A stretch of 64,000 nt of DNA from Flavobacterium sp. (GTDB lineage Bacteria > Bacteroidota > Bacteroidia > Flavobacteriales > Flavobacteriaceae), in the NCBI GenBank assembly GCA_023251135.1, contig JAHEZJ010000010.1:1-64000 (forward strand), written 5' to 3'. The notes under the pieces were generated by a model. The model ran no database searches. It saw nothing but the letters and a program-made list of their open reading frames with translations, and was not told the origin of the DNA. Shown piece by piece: positions 27,512-37,525 of this stretch. Both the position numbers and the translations under genes were made by a program. The stretch's first letter is position 1. Every line of letters begins with the position of its first letter.

Positions 27512-27555
27512 TGCCACAGATTAAAAGATTCAAATGGATTTCTTAATCTGTGGCA
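27512..27555. repeat. Perfect 13-bp inverted repeat between glycosylasparaginase and ROK genes
   Basis: TGCCACAGATTAA (27512-27524) and its complement (27543-27555) form a hairpin with an 18-nt loop. It has no T-run, and the sequence resembles the flavobacterial 'cacagatt' intergenic repeats. Confidence 0.6.
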
Positions 27556-27571
27556 TCTAATATAATCAAAA

Positions 27572-28474
27572 CTATGCTGTATAAAGCAAACTTGTTGCGC
27601 CTAATAATGCTGCTATTTCATTATCTGTAGAAACAGAAACGTTAACTTCGCTTCCTGCTTCTTTTAATTTTTTATGGAAAACAGGCAGAAAAAATTCGCT
27701 TGCATTTGCTATTTTTCCTCCAATAATAAAGCTATCTGCTGAGAATTTCTCTAACCACGGAATAACAATCGCCGCTAAATCTTCTCCCATTTTTTCAAAC
27801 ACTTTTATCGCTACTTTGTCTTCGGCTTTAGCCAAATTAAAAAGTTCTAAACCATTGTTTGCTTTTTTTCCGCTTAAAGCAAAATAACCCGCTATAAGCC
27901 CACGTGCAGAAACATAATCTTCAGCAATCCCCTCTTTATAAGGCAGATTGTATATTTCTCCGTCTTCCGGAACTAAATCTCCCGCACTAATCGATTCTCC
28001 TTTGTCTATAAAACAAGCTCCGAGTCCGGTACCAAGCGTGATTGCCATTACTTTTTTAGAAAGGTTTTCAGCATCTTTAAAAACTTCTCCTTTACCAAAA
28101 CAAACGGCATCATTTTCAAAAAGAATCGGAAAATCATTCGACAAATTCAGTTTGTCCTGAAACAAATCGCGAATGTTCAACCCATAAAAATGTTCGTATT
28201 TAGATTGGTCTTTTATCCAGCAAATACCATTCGTATAATCAAACGGACCCGGCATACAAACTGCCAATCCTGTAGTAATTTCTACTTTTGAATTTTCTAT
28301 CGCAGTGCGAATTGCTTTTTCCCAAATGGTCATTACTTCCGCTACAGGCAAATTTGAATCGAAAGATTCTTTGTGCAGTGAAAAATCGATCACTTTCATG
28401 TCCACTATATCAATGATCGCTGCGGTGATATGTGTACCTCCAATGTCTAATCCAACGGCATATTCTTTATTCAT
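27572..28474 (-). CDS. ROK family sugar kinase
   Basis: A protein of 300 residues from the ATG at 28474 (MNKEYAVGLDIGGTHITAA), the canonical phosphate-1 motif; the upstream frame extension is ignored. The catalytic Asp lies in LFENDAVCFGKGE and the second phosphate motif is AITLGTGLGACFID. The CxCGxxGC zinc motif of classical ROK proteins is missing (the region reads GEIYNLPYKEGIAEDYVS). Bacteroidota members phosphorylate hexoses such as glucose, mannose or GlcNAc. In this locus a mannokinase or GlcNAc-kinase role, feeding the mannose-6-phosphate isomerase, is likely. Confidence 0.88.
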   Translation of the reverse strand: MNKEYAVGLDIGGTHITAAIIDIVDMKVIDFSLHKESFDSNLPVAEVMTIWEKAIRTAIENSKVEITTGLAVCMPGPFDYTNGICWIKDQSKYEHFYGLNIRDLFQDKLNLSNDFPILFENDAVCFGKGEVFKDAENLSKKVMAITLGTGLGACFIDKGESISAGDLVPEDGEIYNLPYKEGIAEDYVSARGLIAGYFALSGKKANNGLELFNLAKAEDKVAIKVFEKMGEDLAAIVIPWLEKFSADSFIIGGKIANASEFFLPVFHKKLKEAGSEVNVSVSTDNEIAALLGATSLLYTA

Positions 28475-28593
28475 TCTTATTTTATTTTGAATTATTAAGA
28501 GATCAGGCAAACCCTATAGCAACCTGTTTCTGACCCTCCAATTAAACCTGACGGGTTAATGGTTAGGACAATCTCTCAATGGTATATTTATTT

Positions 28594-30054
28594 TTAAATG
28601 TTTTTGTCTTTTAAAATTTGAGGATAATGAATGCTGGTATGTACGATCATTTCTCCAAATAAGGTGTTGGCCCATGCAAACCATTTTCGGGTAAATTTGG
28701 TTACATCGTCTTTATGAAAAGATTCGTGCATGAAACCGGTATCCGCATTGGTTTTGATCAGATTGCTGATGCATTGTTTTATTTCCTGTTCGTCTACGCT
28801 GGTAATGGCTCTCAAAACGATGCTCATTGGCCAGATGGTATCGGTTCCGGTATGTGGTCCACCAATACCTTCTCCTGCTTTTCCTTTGTAGAAAAACGGA
28901 TTGTTTTCTGAAAGTACTACTTTACGGGTATTCAGATACAGTTGATTGTCCGGTGCTATAGCGCCTAAATAAGGTAACGATAATAAAGACGGAACATTGG
29001 CATCGTCCATCATGTGAAAACTACCATAACCGTTGACTTCAAAAGCAATGATTTTTCCGAATTTCGGATGTTCGATGATTCCGTTTTCTTCCAGTCCTTT
29101 TTGAACCTGCCCACGCAATTCTTTGGCTTTAGCCACTAAATTATCGTCTTTTAAAGCCGGCAAAGAGAAAATTTCAATCAGATACCCCAATACTTCAATT
29201 GCAAACATGTTACTCGGAATCAAATAGCCAAACAGCGTACTGTCGTCACTTGGTCTGAAAGTCGAAACAATTAATCCGCATGGTTTTACCGGATAACCGT
29301 AACCGCTTAAAGGTACACCATCTGTAGCCCAAGCCGTAACTCGTTGGAAATTGTAAGGCCCTTTATCATGCATTCTTTGCTGCTCTTTGAAAGTTTGCAA
29401 TACCAAAAGCATCGCTTCTTTCCACTTGCTGTCGAACAAACTAATGTCTCCTGTTTCCTTCCAATAGCCATGTGCCAATCGTATTGGGTAACACAAGCTG
29501 TCGATCTCCCATTTGCGCTCGTGAATCCCGGGTTGCATCTTGGTCATGTCATTTTTCCACTCACTTACTTGCGCAAAATCTTTGTAAAAAGCATTCGCAT
29601 AAGGATCGAGTAAGATACATTTGGTCTGACGATTGATTACTCCTTTTATCAGTTCTGCCAGTTTTTTATCTTCTTTTATAAACGGAATATAAGGCCAAAT
29701 TTGTGCTGTACTGTCGCGCAGCCACATTGCATCGATATCTCCTGTAATAACATAAGTGTCTGGTTTTCCGTCAATGATTTCAAAATCAACAGTAGTGTCT
29801 AAGGTGTTTGGAAAACAGTTTTCAAACAACCAGGCGAGTTCCGGATTGGCAATTTGTTTTTTGATTCTTACAATTGCAGCTTCAATAGCTTTACTGGTAA
29901 ATTTTCGTTCTGCCAGCGGGGGTCTTTTGCTTACAAAATCTTTGATCGAAAAATTGAACGCGTCCGATTGCATTCCGAAAACATCCGTTTGAAGGGCCAA
30001 TAATCCTGCTGAAAAAATCCCTGTATTTTTTATAAATTTTCTACGTGACTGCAT
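28594..30054 (-). CDS. GH125 exo-alpha-1,6-mannosidase
   Basis: A protein of 486 residues from the ATG at 30054. A Tat-like signal (MQSRRKFIKNTGIFSAGLLA) directs it to the periplasm. GH125 hallmarks are GDIDAMWLRDSTAQIWPY near residue 120, HERKWEIDSLCYPI, GYGSFHMMDDANVP and the C-terminal MHESFHKDD. Family members are inverting exo-alpha-1,6-mannosidases that release mannose from the core branch of N-glycans or mannan. The stop codon of the upstream GH92 gene lies 4 bp before this start, so the two are translationally coupled. Confidence 0.93.
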   Translation of the reverse strand: MQSRRKFIKNTGIFSAGLLALQTDVFGMQSDAFNFSIKDFVSKRPPLAERKFTSKAIEAAIVRIKKQIANPELAWLFENCFPNTLDTTVDFEIIDGKPDTYVITGDIDAMWLRDSTAQIWPYIPFIKEDKKLAELIKGVINRQTKCILLDPYANAFYKDFAQVSEWKNDMTKMQPGIHERKWEIDSLCYPIRLAHGYWKETGDISLFDSKWKEAMLLVLQTFKEQQRMHDKGPYNFQRVTAWATDGVPLSGYGYPVKPCGLIVSTFRPSDDSTLFGYLIPSNMFAIEVLGYLIEIFSLPALKDDNLVAKAKELRGQVQKGLEENGIIEHPKFGKIIAFEVNGYGSFHMMDDANVPSLLSLPYLGAIAPDNQLYLNTRKVVLSENNPFFYKGKAGEGIGGPHTGTDTIWPMSIVLRAITSVDEQEIKQCISNLIKTNADTGFMHESFHKDDVTKFTRKWFAWANTLFGEMIVHTSIHYPQILKDKNI

Positions 30055-30058
30055 AGTA

Positions 30059-32344
30059 TTATTTTGAAGTTGAATAAGAATATGGATAGGCACTTGCCGA
30101 AGTTCCTCTTTGTAAATTAGGTTTACTGCTCATGTCAAATTTGAATTCACCTCCCTTTAGTACTTCAAAATGATTGATGAAGTTTTGGGTATGAGTGGTG
30201 TTGTTCCATTTTAATTCCTGAACATATTTGTTGTCGGCCGAATTGTTCGGTGCATCGATAACCAATTGCTTTCCATTTTCGAGCTCCAACGTAATTTTTT
30301 TAAACAAAGGCGCTCCAAGCACATACTCGTCTGTTCCCGGGCAAACCGGATAGAATCCCATAGCAGAAAAAATATACCAGGCCGAAGTTTGTCCGTTATC
30401 TTCATCACCGCAGTAACCGTCCGGGGTTGGTTTGTACAAACGATTCATAACTTCTCTTGACCAATATTGTGTTTTCCAAGGCTCTCCGGCATAATTGTAC
30501 AAATAAATCATGTGTTGTATCGGCTGATTTCCATGTGCGTATTGCCCCATATTCATAATTTGCATTTCGCGAATTTCATGAATAACAGCTCCGTAATAAC
30601 TATCATCAAAAACCGGAGGTGTTGCAAAAACAGCGTCTAATTTGGCCGTGAATTTTTTCTCCCCTCCCATTAAATCAATCAAACCCTGTACATCATGGAA
30701 TACGCTCCAGCTATAATGCAAAGCATTTCCTTCTGTAAAAGCATCTCCCCATTTAAGCGGATTAAAGTTTTTAGGAAAACTTCCATCTTTGTTTCTGCCG
30801 CTCATCCATCCGATTTCAGGATTATAAAGTTTCTTATAATTCATCATCCTTTTTTCGAACAAACTGATTTCTTTTTTCGGACGGTTTAGTGCTTTGGCTA
30901 ATTTCCAAATTGTAAAATCATCGTAGGCATATTCTAAAGTTCTGGCTGCATTTTCGTTGATTTTCACATCATAAGGCACATACCCCAAAGTATTGTAATA
31001 CGACACTCCTTTTCGTCCTACTGCTTCTAATGGCCCTTCGTTATTGGCTCCGTGCAATAAGGCTTCATACAATTTGTTGATGTCGTAACCACGTAATCCT
31101 TTGATATAAGCATCTGAAACTACTGAGGCGGAGTTGTTTCCTACCATCACGTCTCTGAATCCCGGGCTTGACCATTCCGGCAAAAAGCCTCCCTCTTTAT
31201 AATCGTTGATTAATCCTTCCTGCATTTCTTTATTGATCGAAGGATAAACCAGATTCAACAAAGGATACAAGGCACGGAAAGTATCCCAAAAACCTGTTCC
31301 CGCATACATATAACCCGGCAATACTTTACCATTATACGGACTATAGTGTACGATTTCTCCTTTTGCATTTATCTCATATTGTTTTTGTGGAAAACAAACG
31401 GTGCGGTACAAGCAGGAGTAAAACGTTTTTAACTGTTCTTCGCTTCCGCCTTCGGCATTTAATTTCCCTAAGACTTTATTCCATTCCTGTTTGGATTGTG
31501 CTACGGTTTCAGTAAAAGATGCGGTACCCAATTCGTTCTTTAAATTCAGTTCCGCTTGCTCCGGACTGATAAAAGAAGAGGATACTTTTACATTTACTAC
31601 TTCTCCTTTTTTAGTTTTAAATCCAACAACTGCGCCTACATGATTGTCTTTTAATTCCAGTTTGTCTTTTTCCAGAACTTTATCGTGCCAGGTGGCATTA
31701 GTTGTAAAAGGCTTATCGAATTGGAGTACAAAGTAGTTTCTGAAATTCTCCGGAACTCCCCCACTGTTACGCGTCGTATATCCAATGATTTTATTTTCAG
31801 ACGGAATTATTTTGATGTAAGATCCTTTGTCAAAAGCATCGATTACGATAGAAGACTGCTCGTTTTCCGGAAAGGTGATCTGGAAATGTGCGGCTCTTTC
31901 GGTAGTCGTAATTTCTGTAGTTACATCATAATCGGCCAGGTAAACGCTGTAGTAATACGGCTTTGAAACCTCAGCTTTATGGCTGAACCAGCTTCCTCTT
32001 TCGTCTTCTGTAAAAGCTACTTTACCGGTTACCGGCATGATCGAAAACTGTCCGTAATCATTCATCCACGGCGAAGGCTGATGGGTTTGTTTGAATCCTC
32101 TGATCTTATCGGCGGTGTAAATATAGGCCCAGCCGTCACCCATTTTTCCGGTTTGCGGTGTCCAAAAATTCATTCCCCAGGGTCTGCAAATCGCCGGATA
32201 GGTATTTCCGTTTGAAAGACTATGCAAAGACTGTGTTCCCATTAAAGGGTTTACATATTCGACAGCGTCTATGGTTTTGACTTGCGCATTCACCAAAATG
32301 CAACATTGTAGTATCCCTAAAAAAAGTAAACTCTTTATTTTCAT
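30059..32344 (-). CDS. GH92 alpha-mannosidase (first)
   Basis: A 761-residue exported exo-mannosidase with signal peptide MKIKSLLFLGILQCCILVNAQ. GH92 signatures: YVNPLMGTQS near the N terminus, FWDTFRALYPL, EGNALHYSW (catalytic-acid region), HGNQPIQHMIYLYNYAG and GYCGDEDNGQTSAWY (base region). These calcium-dependent inverting enzymes remove alpha-1,2-, 1,3- or 1,6-linked mannose. Its paralogue upstream has GNEPNHH at the position where this one has GNQPIQH, so the two probably differ in linkage preference. Followed after 4 bp by GH125. Confidence 0.94.
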   Translation of the reverse strand: MKIKSLLFLGILQCCILVNAQVKTIDAVEYVNPLMGTQSLHSLSNGNTYPAICRPWGMNFWTPQTGKMGDGWAYIYTADKIRGFKQTHQPSPWMNDYGQFSIMPVTGKVAFTEDERGSWFSHKAEVSKPYYYSVYLADYDVTTEITTTERAAHFQITFPENEQSSIVIDAFDKGSYIKIIPSENKIIGYTTRNSGGVPENFRNYFVLQFDKPFTTNATWHDKVLEKDKLELKDNHVGAVVGFKTKKGEVVNVKVSSSFISPEQAELNLKNELGTASFTETVAQSKQEWNKVLGKLNAEGGSEEQLKTFYSCLYRTVCFPQKQYEINAKGEIVHYSPYNGKVLPGYMYAGTGFWDTFRALYPLLNLVYPSINKEMQEGLINDYKEGGFLPEWSSPGFRDVMVGNNSASVVSDAYIKGLRGYDINKLYEALLHGANNEGPLEAVGRKGVSYYNTLGYVPYDVKINENAARTLEYAYDDFTIWKLAKALNRPKKEISLFEKRMMNYKKLYNPEIGWMSGRNKDGSFPKNFNPLKWGDAFTEGNALHYSWSVFHDVQGLIDLMGGEKKFTAKLDAVFATPPVFDDSYYGAVIHEIREMQIMNMGQYAHGNQPIQHMIYLYNYAGEPWKTQYWSREVMNRLYKPTPDGYCGDEDNGQTSAWYIFSAMGFYPVCPGTDEYVLGAPLFKKITLELENGKQLVIDAPNNSADNKYVQELKWNNTTHTQNFINHFEVLKGGEFKFDMSSKPNLQRGTSASAYPYSYSTSK

Positions 32345-32409
32345 GTTTTTATTTTTTTGCTTTAGGCTTTAAGCGATAGACTATAAGCTAAAAACGGTAA
32401 CTGATCCTT

Positions 32410-32468
32410 CTAAAAATCTAAAATCTGTACTCTTTATTCTTTATTCTAAAATCTAAAATCTGTGATCT
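32410..32468. repeat. AT-rich low-complexity repeat between the two GH92 genes
   Basis: Repeats of the unit CTAAAATCTGT and TCTTTATT, a common flavobacterial intergenic sequence. It reaches into the stop codon of the upstream GH92 gene. Confidence 0.6.
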
Positions 32469-34744
32469 TAAAGCGGTCTGTCTTCTTTTTTCACTCCAAA
32501 AGTAGTCGACGGTTTGCTTCCCATATACAATTTCAATTCTCCTCCTTTTACAATCATATCGTGTGTGATGTATGATTTTGTGTAAGGTTTTCCGTTGTAC
32601 TCCGCTTTTTGGATATAAATATTCGTTTTGCTGTTATCGATTGCTTTGAGGGTAAACGAAATGCCTTTTTTATGATGCAGGGTTGCTGTATTTACTAACG
32701 GGCTTCCCAACACATAGACTCCGTTTGCCGGATTAACCGAATAGAATCCCATTGATGACAAAACGTACCAGGCCGACATTTGTCCTAAATCTTCATTTCC
32801 GCATAATCCGTCCGGTTTTGTCGAGTAAAATTTATCATCGATTTCACGGATTAACTTAGCTGTTTTCCAAGGTTGTCCGGCATAGGCGTACAGGTATGGG
32901 ATATGGTGATTTGGCTCATTTCCTTGTGCATACTGCCCTATTAAACCGCTAATATCCGGAGAGATTTCTTCGCCTTCTACTTTGTCTGTTAGTAGAAAAA
33001 GAGAGTCTAATTTGGCCAGAAATTTGTCTTCACTTCCAAACAAATCGATCAAACCATAAGGATCCTGTGGTACTAACCAGGTGTATTGCCAGGCATTTCC
33101 CTCTACATAATCGTCTTTACGATGCGCTGATGAAAGCGGATTGAATGGTGTTCTCCAATTTCCATTGGTTAATTTCCCTCTCATGAACGTAGTTTCTTTG
33201 TCGAAATAAAGTTTGTATAAATTGGCTCTTTTAGAGAAATAGTTATAATCTTCAGTTTTGTTCAGATCTTTTGCCATTAGGGCTACGCAATAATCGTCGA
33301 TAGCGTATTCCAAAGCATTTCCAACAGATTCTACCATTTTATCGGCAGGAATATATTCCAGTTTTTGTACATAATCCATTCCGTCACGGGTTTGCATCGC
33401 TGTTTTTTTGATGGCTTCATAGGCCAACGCAATATCATAACCTCTGTATCCTTTCATGTAGGCGTCTACAATAACGGCAATGGAGTGGTTTCCATTCATG
33501 GTATTGGTTTCATTCCCCATTAAATGCCAAACCGGTAATCTTCCCTGCTGCTCGTAAATGGCCAAAAACGATTTTACAATGTCATTGATTTTGTCCGGAT
33601 GTGTAAGGGTGTACAATGGATGTAGTCCGCGATACGTATCCCAAAGTGAAAAGGTGGTGTAGTTGGTGAAATTTGCTTTTTCGTACACTTTTTTATCGGT
33701 ACCTCTGTAATCGCCGTTGACATCATTAAAGATGGAAGGTGCAAACATGGTGTGGTACATGGCCGTGTAAAAAACTTTCATGGTTTTATCGTCGGCTTTG
33801 ATCTGAATTTTATTCAGTTCCTTGTTCCATTTCGAAGTTGCTTCTTTGGCAACAGCCTCAAAATTCCAACCCGGAATCTCGGCTTTAATGTTTGCCGAAG
33901 CATTCTCGTAACTTACCGGAGATATCCCGACTTTTACTAATATCTGTTTGTTTTTTAACGTTTTGAAATCCAAAACAGCTTTCATTTTTAAAGCTTCTCC
34001 CTCGTTTCCGGCAATTGCAGTGGTAGCATCATACAAGGCCATATTCGAAATTGGCTCAGAAAATTCCATTGTGAAAAAAATACGCTGATCGGCCGCCCAG
34101 CCTGCAGAATAACGATAGCCCACAAGAGTGGTTTCGTTGATTTTTTTGATAAATGTTTTTACCGGTTTGTCCCAACCTATTCCGTCCGCAAGATCCAATA
34201 AAATGTGATTATCGGTAGTCGCATTAAAAGTATATTTATGAAAACCTACTCTTTCGCTGGCTGTCAGCTCTGCTTTAATTTTATATTTATCCAGTACAAC
34301 GCTGTAATATCCGGCCTTGCTTACCTCATTTTGATGAGAGAAATAAGATCCGTAACCTGTGGTCATGTCTTCTTTTGTTCCTTTGGTAAGCGGCACTTTT
34401 CCAGATACCGGCAATAAAAGAATATCGTTCAGATCTCCAATTCCCGTTCCGCTCAAATGGGTATGTGTGAAACCCAAAATAGTATTGCTCGCATAGTTGT
34501 ATCCGCTGCACCAATCCCAGCCTTCAAAAACATTTACAGGCCCTAGTTGTACGGCTCCAAAAGGAACATTGGCTCCCACAAATACGTGCCCGTGACCCGC
34601 CGAGCCTATAAACGGATTTACATATTGGGTGTAATCTAAATGGGTTTGTTTTGCTTTCTTTTCCTGTGAAATTGCAGGATTGGCAAAAAATAGATTTAAA
34701 GCTAAGATGCCGCTAAAAGCTATTTTGTTGTATTTTGTAAACAT
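32468..34744 (-). CDS. GH92 alpha-1,2-mannosidase (second)
   Basis: A 758-residue exported enzyme with a signal peptide ending ANPAISQ. GH92 signatures are YVNPFIGSAGHGHVFVGANV, LWDTYRGLHPLYTL, EGNAWQYTWLVPQDPYG, QGNEPNHHIPYLYAYAG and GLCGNEDLGQMSAWY. The GNEPxHH form is typical of characterised alpha-1,2-mannosidases, so it probably trims the outer alpha-1,2 mannoses of high-mannose glycans; that specificity is inference. It lies between the GH2 gene (233 bp upstream) and the other GH92 gene (123 bp downstream), all on the same strand. Confidence 0.94.
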   Translation of the reverse strand: MFTKYNKIAFSGILALNLFFANPAISQEKKAKQTHLDYTQYVNPFIGSAGHGHVFVGANVPFGAVQLGPVNVFEGWDWCSGYNYASNTILGFTHTHLSGTGIGDLNDILLLPVSGKVPLTKGTKEDMTTGYGSYFSHQNEVSKAGYYSVVLDKYKIKAELTASERVGFHKYTFNATTDNHILLDLADGIGWDKPVKTFIKKINETTLVGYRYSAGWAADQRIFFTMEFSEPISNMALYDATTAIAGNEGEALKMKAVLDFKTLKNKQILVKVGISPVSYENASANIKAEIPGWNFEAVAKEATSKWNKELNKIQIKADDKTMKVFYTAMYHTMFAPSIFNDVNGDYRGTDKKVYEKANFTNYTTFSLWDTYRGLHPLYTLTHPDKINDIVKSFLAIYEQQGRLPVWHLMGNETNTMNGNHSIAVIVDAYMKGYRGYDIALAYEAIKKTAMQTRDGMDYVQKLEYIPADKMVESVGNALEYAIDDYCVALMAKDLNKTEDYNYFSKRANLYKLYFDKETTFMRGKLTNGNWRTPFNPLSSAHRKDDYVEGNAWQYTWLVPQDPYGLIDLFGSEDKFLAKLDSLFLLTDKVEGEEISPDISGLIGQYAQGNEPNHHIPYLYAYAGQPWKTAKLIREIDDKFYSTKPDGLCGNEDLGQMSAWYVLSSMGFYSVNPANGVYVLGSPLVNTATLHHKKGISFTLKAIDNSKTNIYIQKAEYNGKPYTKSYITHDMIVKGGELKLYMGSKPSTTFGVKKEDRPL

Positions 34745-34779
34745 ATATTATTTTATTTGACTTGTGTGATGGGCCAAGG

Positions 34780-34977
34780 ATGACACTGATTAAACAGATT
34801 TACACAGGTATTTTTTAATTTTGAACCTAAAAAACTAACCGCAAAGTGCGCAAAGTTTTACGCAAAGCTCGCCAAGCAAACGCACTGCCAGAAAACCTAT
34901 GTCGCTTTGAACCTTTGTACCTTTGAACCTTTGCAACTTTGTACCTAAAAAACTCAGAACCTCAGCCTCTCAGAACC
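34780..34977. repeat. Flavobacterial intergenic low-complexity repeat
   Basis: Degenerate tandem units of the types GCAAAGTTTT, CTTTGAACCTTTG and AACCTCAG. No open frame or hairpin terminator is evident. Confidence 0.6.
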
Positions 34978-36966
34978 TTAGTACCTCTTAAGAACATCAT
35001 ACAGAGAATAAACTCTAACCTCCGGTTTTGCCATTTTTCCTTCAAACGTAATTGTTTTTTCTTCTCCGGCTTTCAGATCGAAATAGTTGTCGGTCCATTT
35101 TCCGGTGTATCCTTTTATCGAAACATTGACGTATTTGGCGAATTTTGAAGCTTTTAAAATGAGCTGATTGCCTTTGACCTGCCAGGTAATTTTTGGGTCC
35201 TCCAGTTTCAGATTAATCGGACGGGTTAAATCAATTTCAGGAGTTTTATCATCGCGATAAGCTTCCTTCATGGCGTACCAGGCTGCTTTAGGCTGTCTGT
35301 CGTAATAATCGGTAACACTCCAGCTGGCTACCGGCCAACAATCGTTGAGCTGCCAAACCAATGTTCCCATATTATAGGGTGCTTTGGAACGGTGGATTCC
35401 GATAATGTTTTTAAGCGAATAATACTGCAAACACTGTGTGAGGTAGGTATAATCTTCCACATTCATTTTCTTTATTTTGGTCGAATCAATGAAATACCTG
35501 TTCAGATACGAATCTAATTTCATGAATCCTTTTCCGGCTTTTTGATGGGCCTGTAAAATATCGGAATATAAATATCGATCTTCAGGAGTTGTAAATCTTT
35601 CGATAGACGAATAGTTTGGCATCGCCTGCATTCCGTATTCGCTCACAAAACGTCCTGTTTTATTTTGTACGGCTTCAACATCTTCCAGTCCCCACCAGGT
35701 TCCCCAATAATGACTGTCGCCTTCGGTTAAACTTTTTGCTTTCGACCAGTGGAATGATGGCGAAGAGCTGATATATGGTCGTTTATTGTCTACTTCTTTT
35801 ACCCATTTTGGGATACTGTCCTGAAACAAACGAACGTAATCTTTCCATAAACGAATTGAATCCTGTTTAGGCATTTTCATGCTTTTTTGCCATCCCCAAT
35901 CTTTAAAAGCTTCGTCGATTTCGTTATTTCCACACCACAAAACAATACTCTTGTGATGGCGTAAACGTTTCACCTGATACTGCACTTCTTTTTTTACATT
36001 GGCAAAAAAAGCGTCATCTCCCGGTACCATTGTTCCGGCAAACATAAAATCCTGCCAAACGTAGATACCATTTTTATCACATAAATCGTAGAAATAATCG
36101 TCTTCATAAATACCGCCTCCCCAAACGCGAAGCATGTTCATGTTGGCCTCTTTGGCCCTGCCTATTACTTTCTCGTATTCTTTTTTGGTAACTCTCGAAA
36201 GAAATGCATCTGACGGAATGTAATTGGCCCCTTTCATATAAACAGGCTTTCCATCTATTTTAAAATAAAAGGTTTTACCAACCTTATCCGGTTCCTGAAC
36301 CAATTCGATTTTACGATCTAATACATAGGGTTTCTCCGGAGTTTTTTTGTCGTAGGCTTCTAACCTCGGTGTTTTCCAGATTCCGCAAGTGGTGAATTTC
36401 GGTCCCCAATCCCATCCAAAATGGTATTGCGCTTTACGTACATAGGCACGTGGATTGTCCGGAATTACAAACGGTAAATCTTTCTTGGCCAGGGAATCGA
36501 CTACATTTTGTGCCGATTTGAACACAATAAGCAAATCGTTGTTTCCTGATTTTAATATCTTTTTTACATCAACACGCCATTGCAGGAACATATTATCGGC
36601 TTTTAAAACCAGCTGATTGTTCAAATAAACGGTGGCGTAAGTATCCAATCCGTCAAAAACGAGGTCGGTATTTTTCTTTTTTAAAGTTTCCGGACTTACT
36701 TTGAAAGTGGTTTTATATTCCCAATCTTTCTTTTCAATCCAGGTCAGTTTTTTTTCATTGTCCCGGTAAAATGGATCCGGTATGGTTTTATTGTTGAGTA
36801 AATCGGTATGTATTTCTCCCGGAACTGTCGCAGGGTGCCATTGGGTCGTTTTAGTCTCCCGATACTTCCAGCCGGTTTTTAAATCTGTGTTTTGGGCATT
36901 TGCCGCCAATGAAAAATTGGCGAGACAAACGCCGACAAACCAATAAAATCTTTTTGTATACTCCAT
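34978..36966 (-). CDS. GH2 beta-mannosidase lacking the second domain
   Basis: A 662-residue exported enzyme (signal peptide ending SLAANAQ). The sugar-binding domain (30-205; DFPGEIHTDLLNN-type VPGEIHTDLLNN, GLDTYATVYLN, YHFGWDWGP) is complete. The TIM barrel follows from about residue 219, with acid/base Glu in LWCGNNEIDEAF and nucleophile Glu in FVSEYGMQAMP. It should release the beta-linked mannose next to chitobiose in N-glycans. The usual Ig-like domain 2 (about 110 residues) is absent: only some 12 residues connect domain 1 to the barrel, making it much shorter than typical 800-860 residue members. Both catalytic residues remain, so activity is possible. Confidence 0.9.
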   Translation of the reverse strand: MEYTKRFYWFVGVCLANFSLAANAQNTDLKTGWKYRETKTTQWHPATVPGEIHTDLLNNKTIPDPFYRDNEKKLTWIEKKDWEYKTTFKVSPETLKKKNTDLVFDGLDTYATVYLNNQLVLKADNMFLQWRVDVKKILKSGNNDLLIVFKSAQNVVDSLAKKDLPFVIPDNPRAYVRKAQYHFGWDWGPKFTTCGIWKTPRLEAYDKKTPEKPYVLDRKIELVQEPDKVGKTFYFKIDGKPVYMKGANYIPSDAFLSRVTKKEYEKVIGRAKEANMNMLRVWGGGIYEDDYFYDLCDKNGIYVWQDFMFAGTMVPGDDAFFANVKKEVQYQVKRLRHHKSIVLWCGNNEIDEAFKDWGWQKSMKMPKQDSIRLWKDYVRLFQDSIPKWVKEVDNKRPYISSSPSFHWSKAKSLTEGDSHYWGTWWGLEDVEAVQNKTGRFVSEYGMQAMPNYSSIERFTTPEDRYLYSDILQAHQKAGKGFMKLDSYLNRYFIDSTKIKKMNVEDYTYLTQCLQYYSLKNIIGIHRSKAPYNMGTLVWQLNDCWPVASWSVTDYYDRQPKAAWYAMKEAYRDDKTPEIDLTRPINLKLEDPKITWQVKGNQLILKASKFAKYVNVSIKGYTGKWTDNYFDLKAGEEKTITFEGKMAKPEVRVYSLYDVLKRY

Positions 36967-37463
36967 TTTATACCAATTATAATTATATATCTAGTCGTTT
37001 ATTTTCTGGTACAATGCCGATATCCTATGAAATAGTCCGCTTTTTATGAGACTACATTGAATACTGAATCGGTATTAGCTGAACAATAAATTAACGCTTT
37101 GGGTGTAATTCATTTTTTTTAATTCGGTCGCCGGCAGTTGGAGAAGGATAATTATTTTTTAATTATTTCCTTCTCGCTTAAAGGTTTAATACGGAATAAA
37201 AGTAACTAACAAAATACTCTGAAATCATTTCCTTTTTTTACGGCTGCCTAGCTTTAATTCGTTTTAGATTGTTGACTTTAGATCTTCGATTTCTGATTTT
37301 CGATTCCTTAAAAGGCTGTCTAATTATAAGTTCTTTGAATGGTTATTCCATCTTTTTCAGCAGAAGCAACTTGTCTTTTGCGAAAAAAAGGGATTTAAAC
37401 CTGGCGAACTATTTTCGATACCATTCCTCTAATGTAATGAAAATCAAACAGAAAATTAAAAAT
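36967..37463. other. Intergenic region between SusD and GH2 genes
   Basis: About 500 bp, AT-rich, presumably containing the promoter of the minus-strand GH2-GH92-GH92-GH125 unit. No gene or conserved motif was recognised. Confidence 0.35.
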
Positions 37464-37496
37464 AAGCCGGGAGGTACAGGTATCCCTACCCGGCTT
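37455..37496 (-). terminator. Terminator after susCD
   Basis: Stem AAGCCGGG / CCCGGCTT enclosing 17 nt with additional internal pairing, followed on the minus strand by ATTTTTAATTTT. It separates susCD from the enzyme genes. Confidence 0.65.
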
Positions 37497-37525
37497 AACT
37501 CAACTAACTCACCACAATTTTTAAA

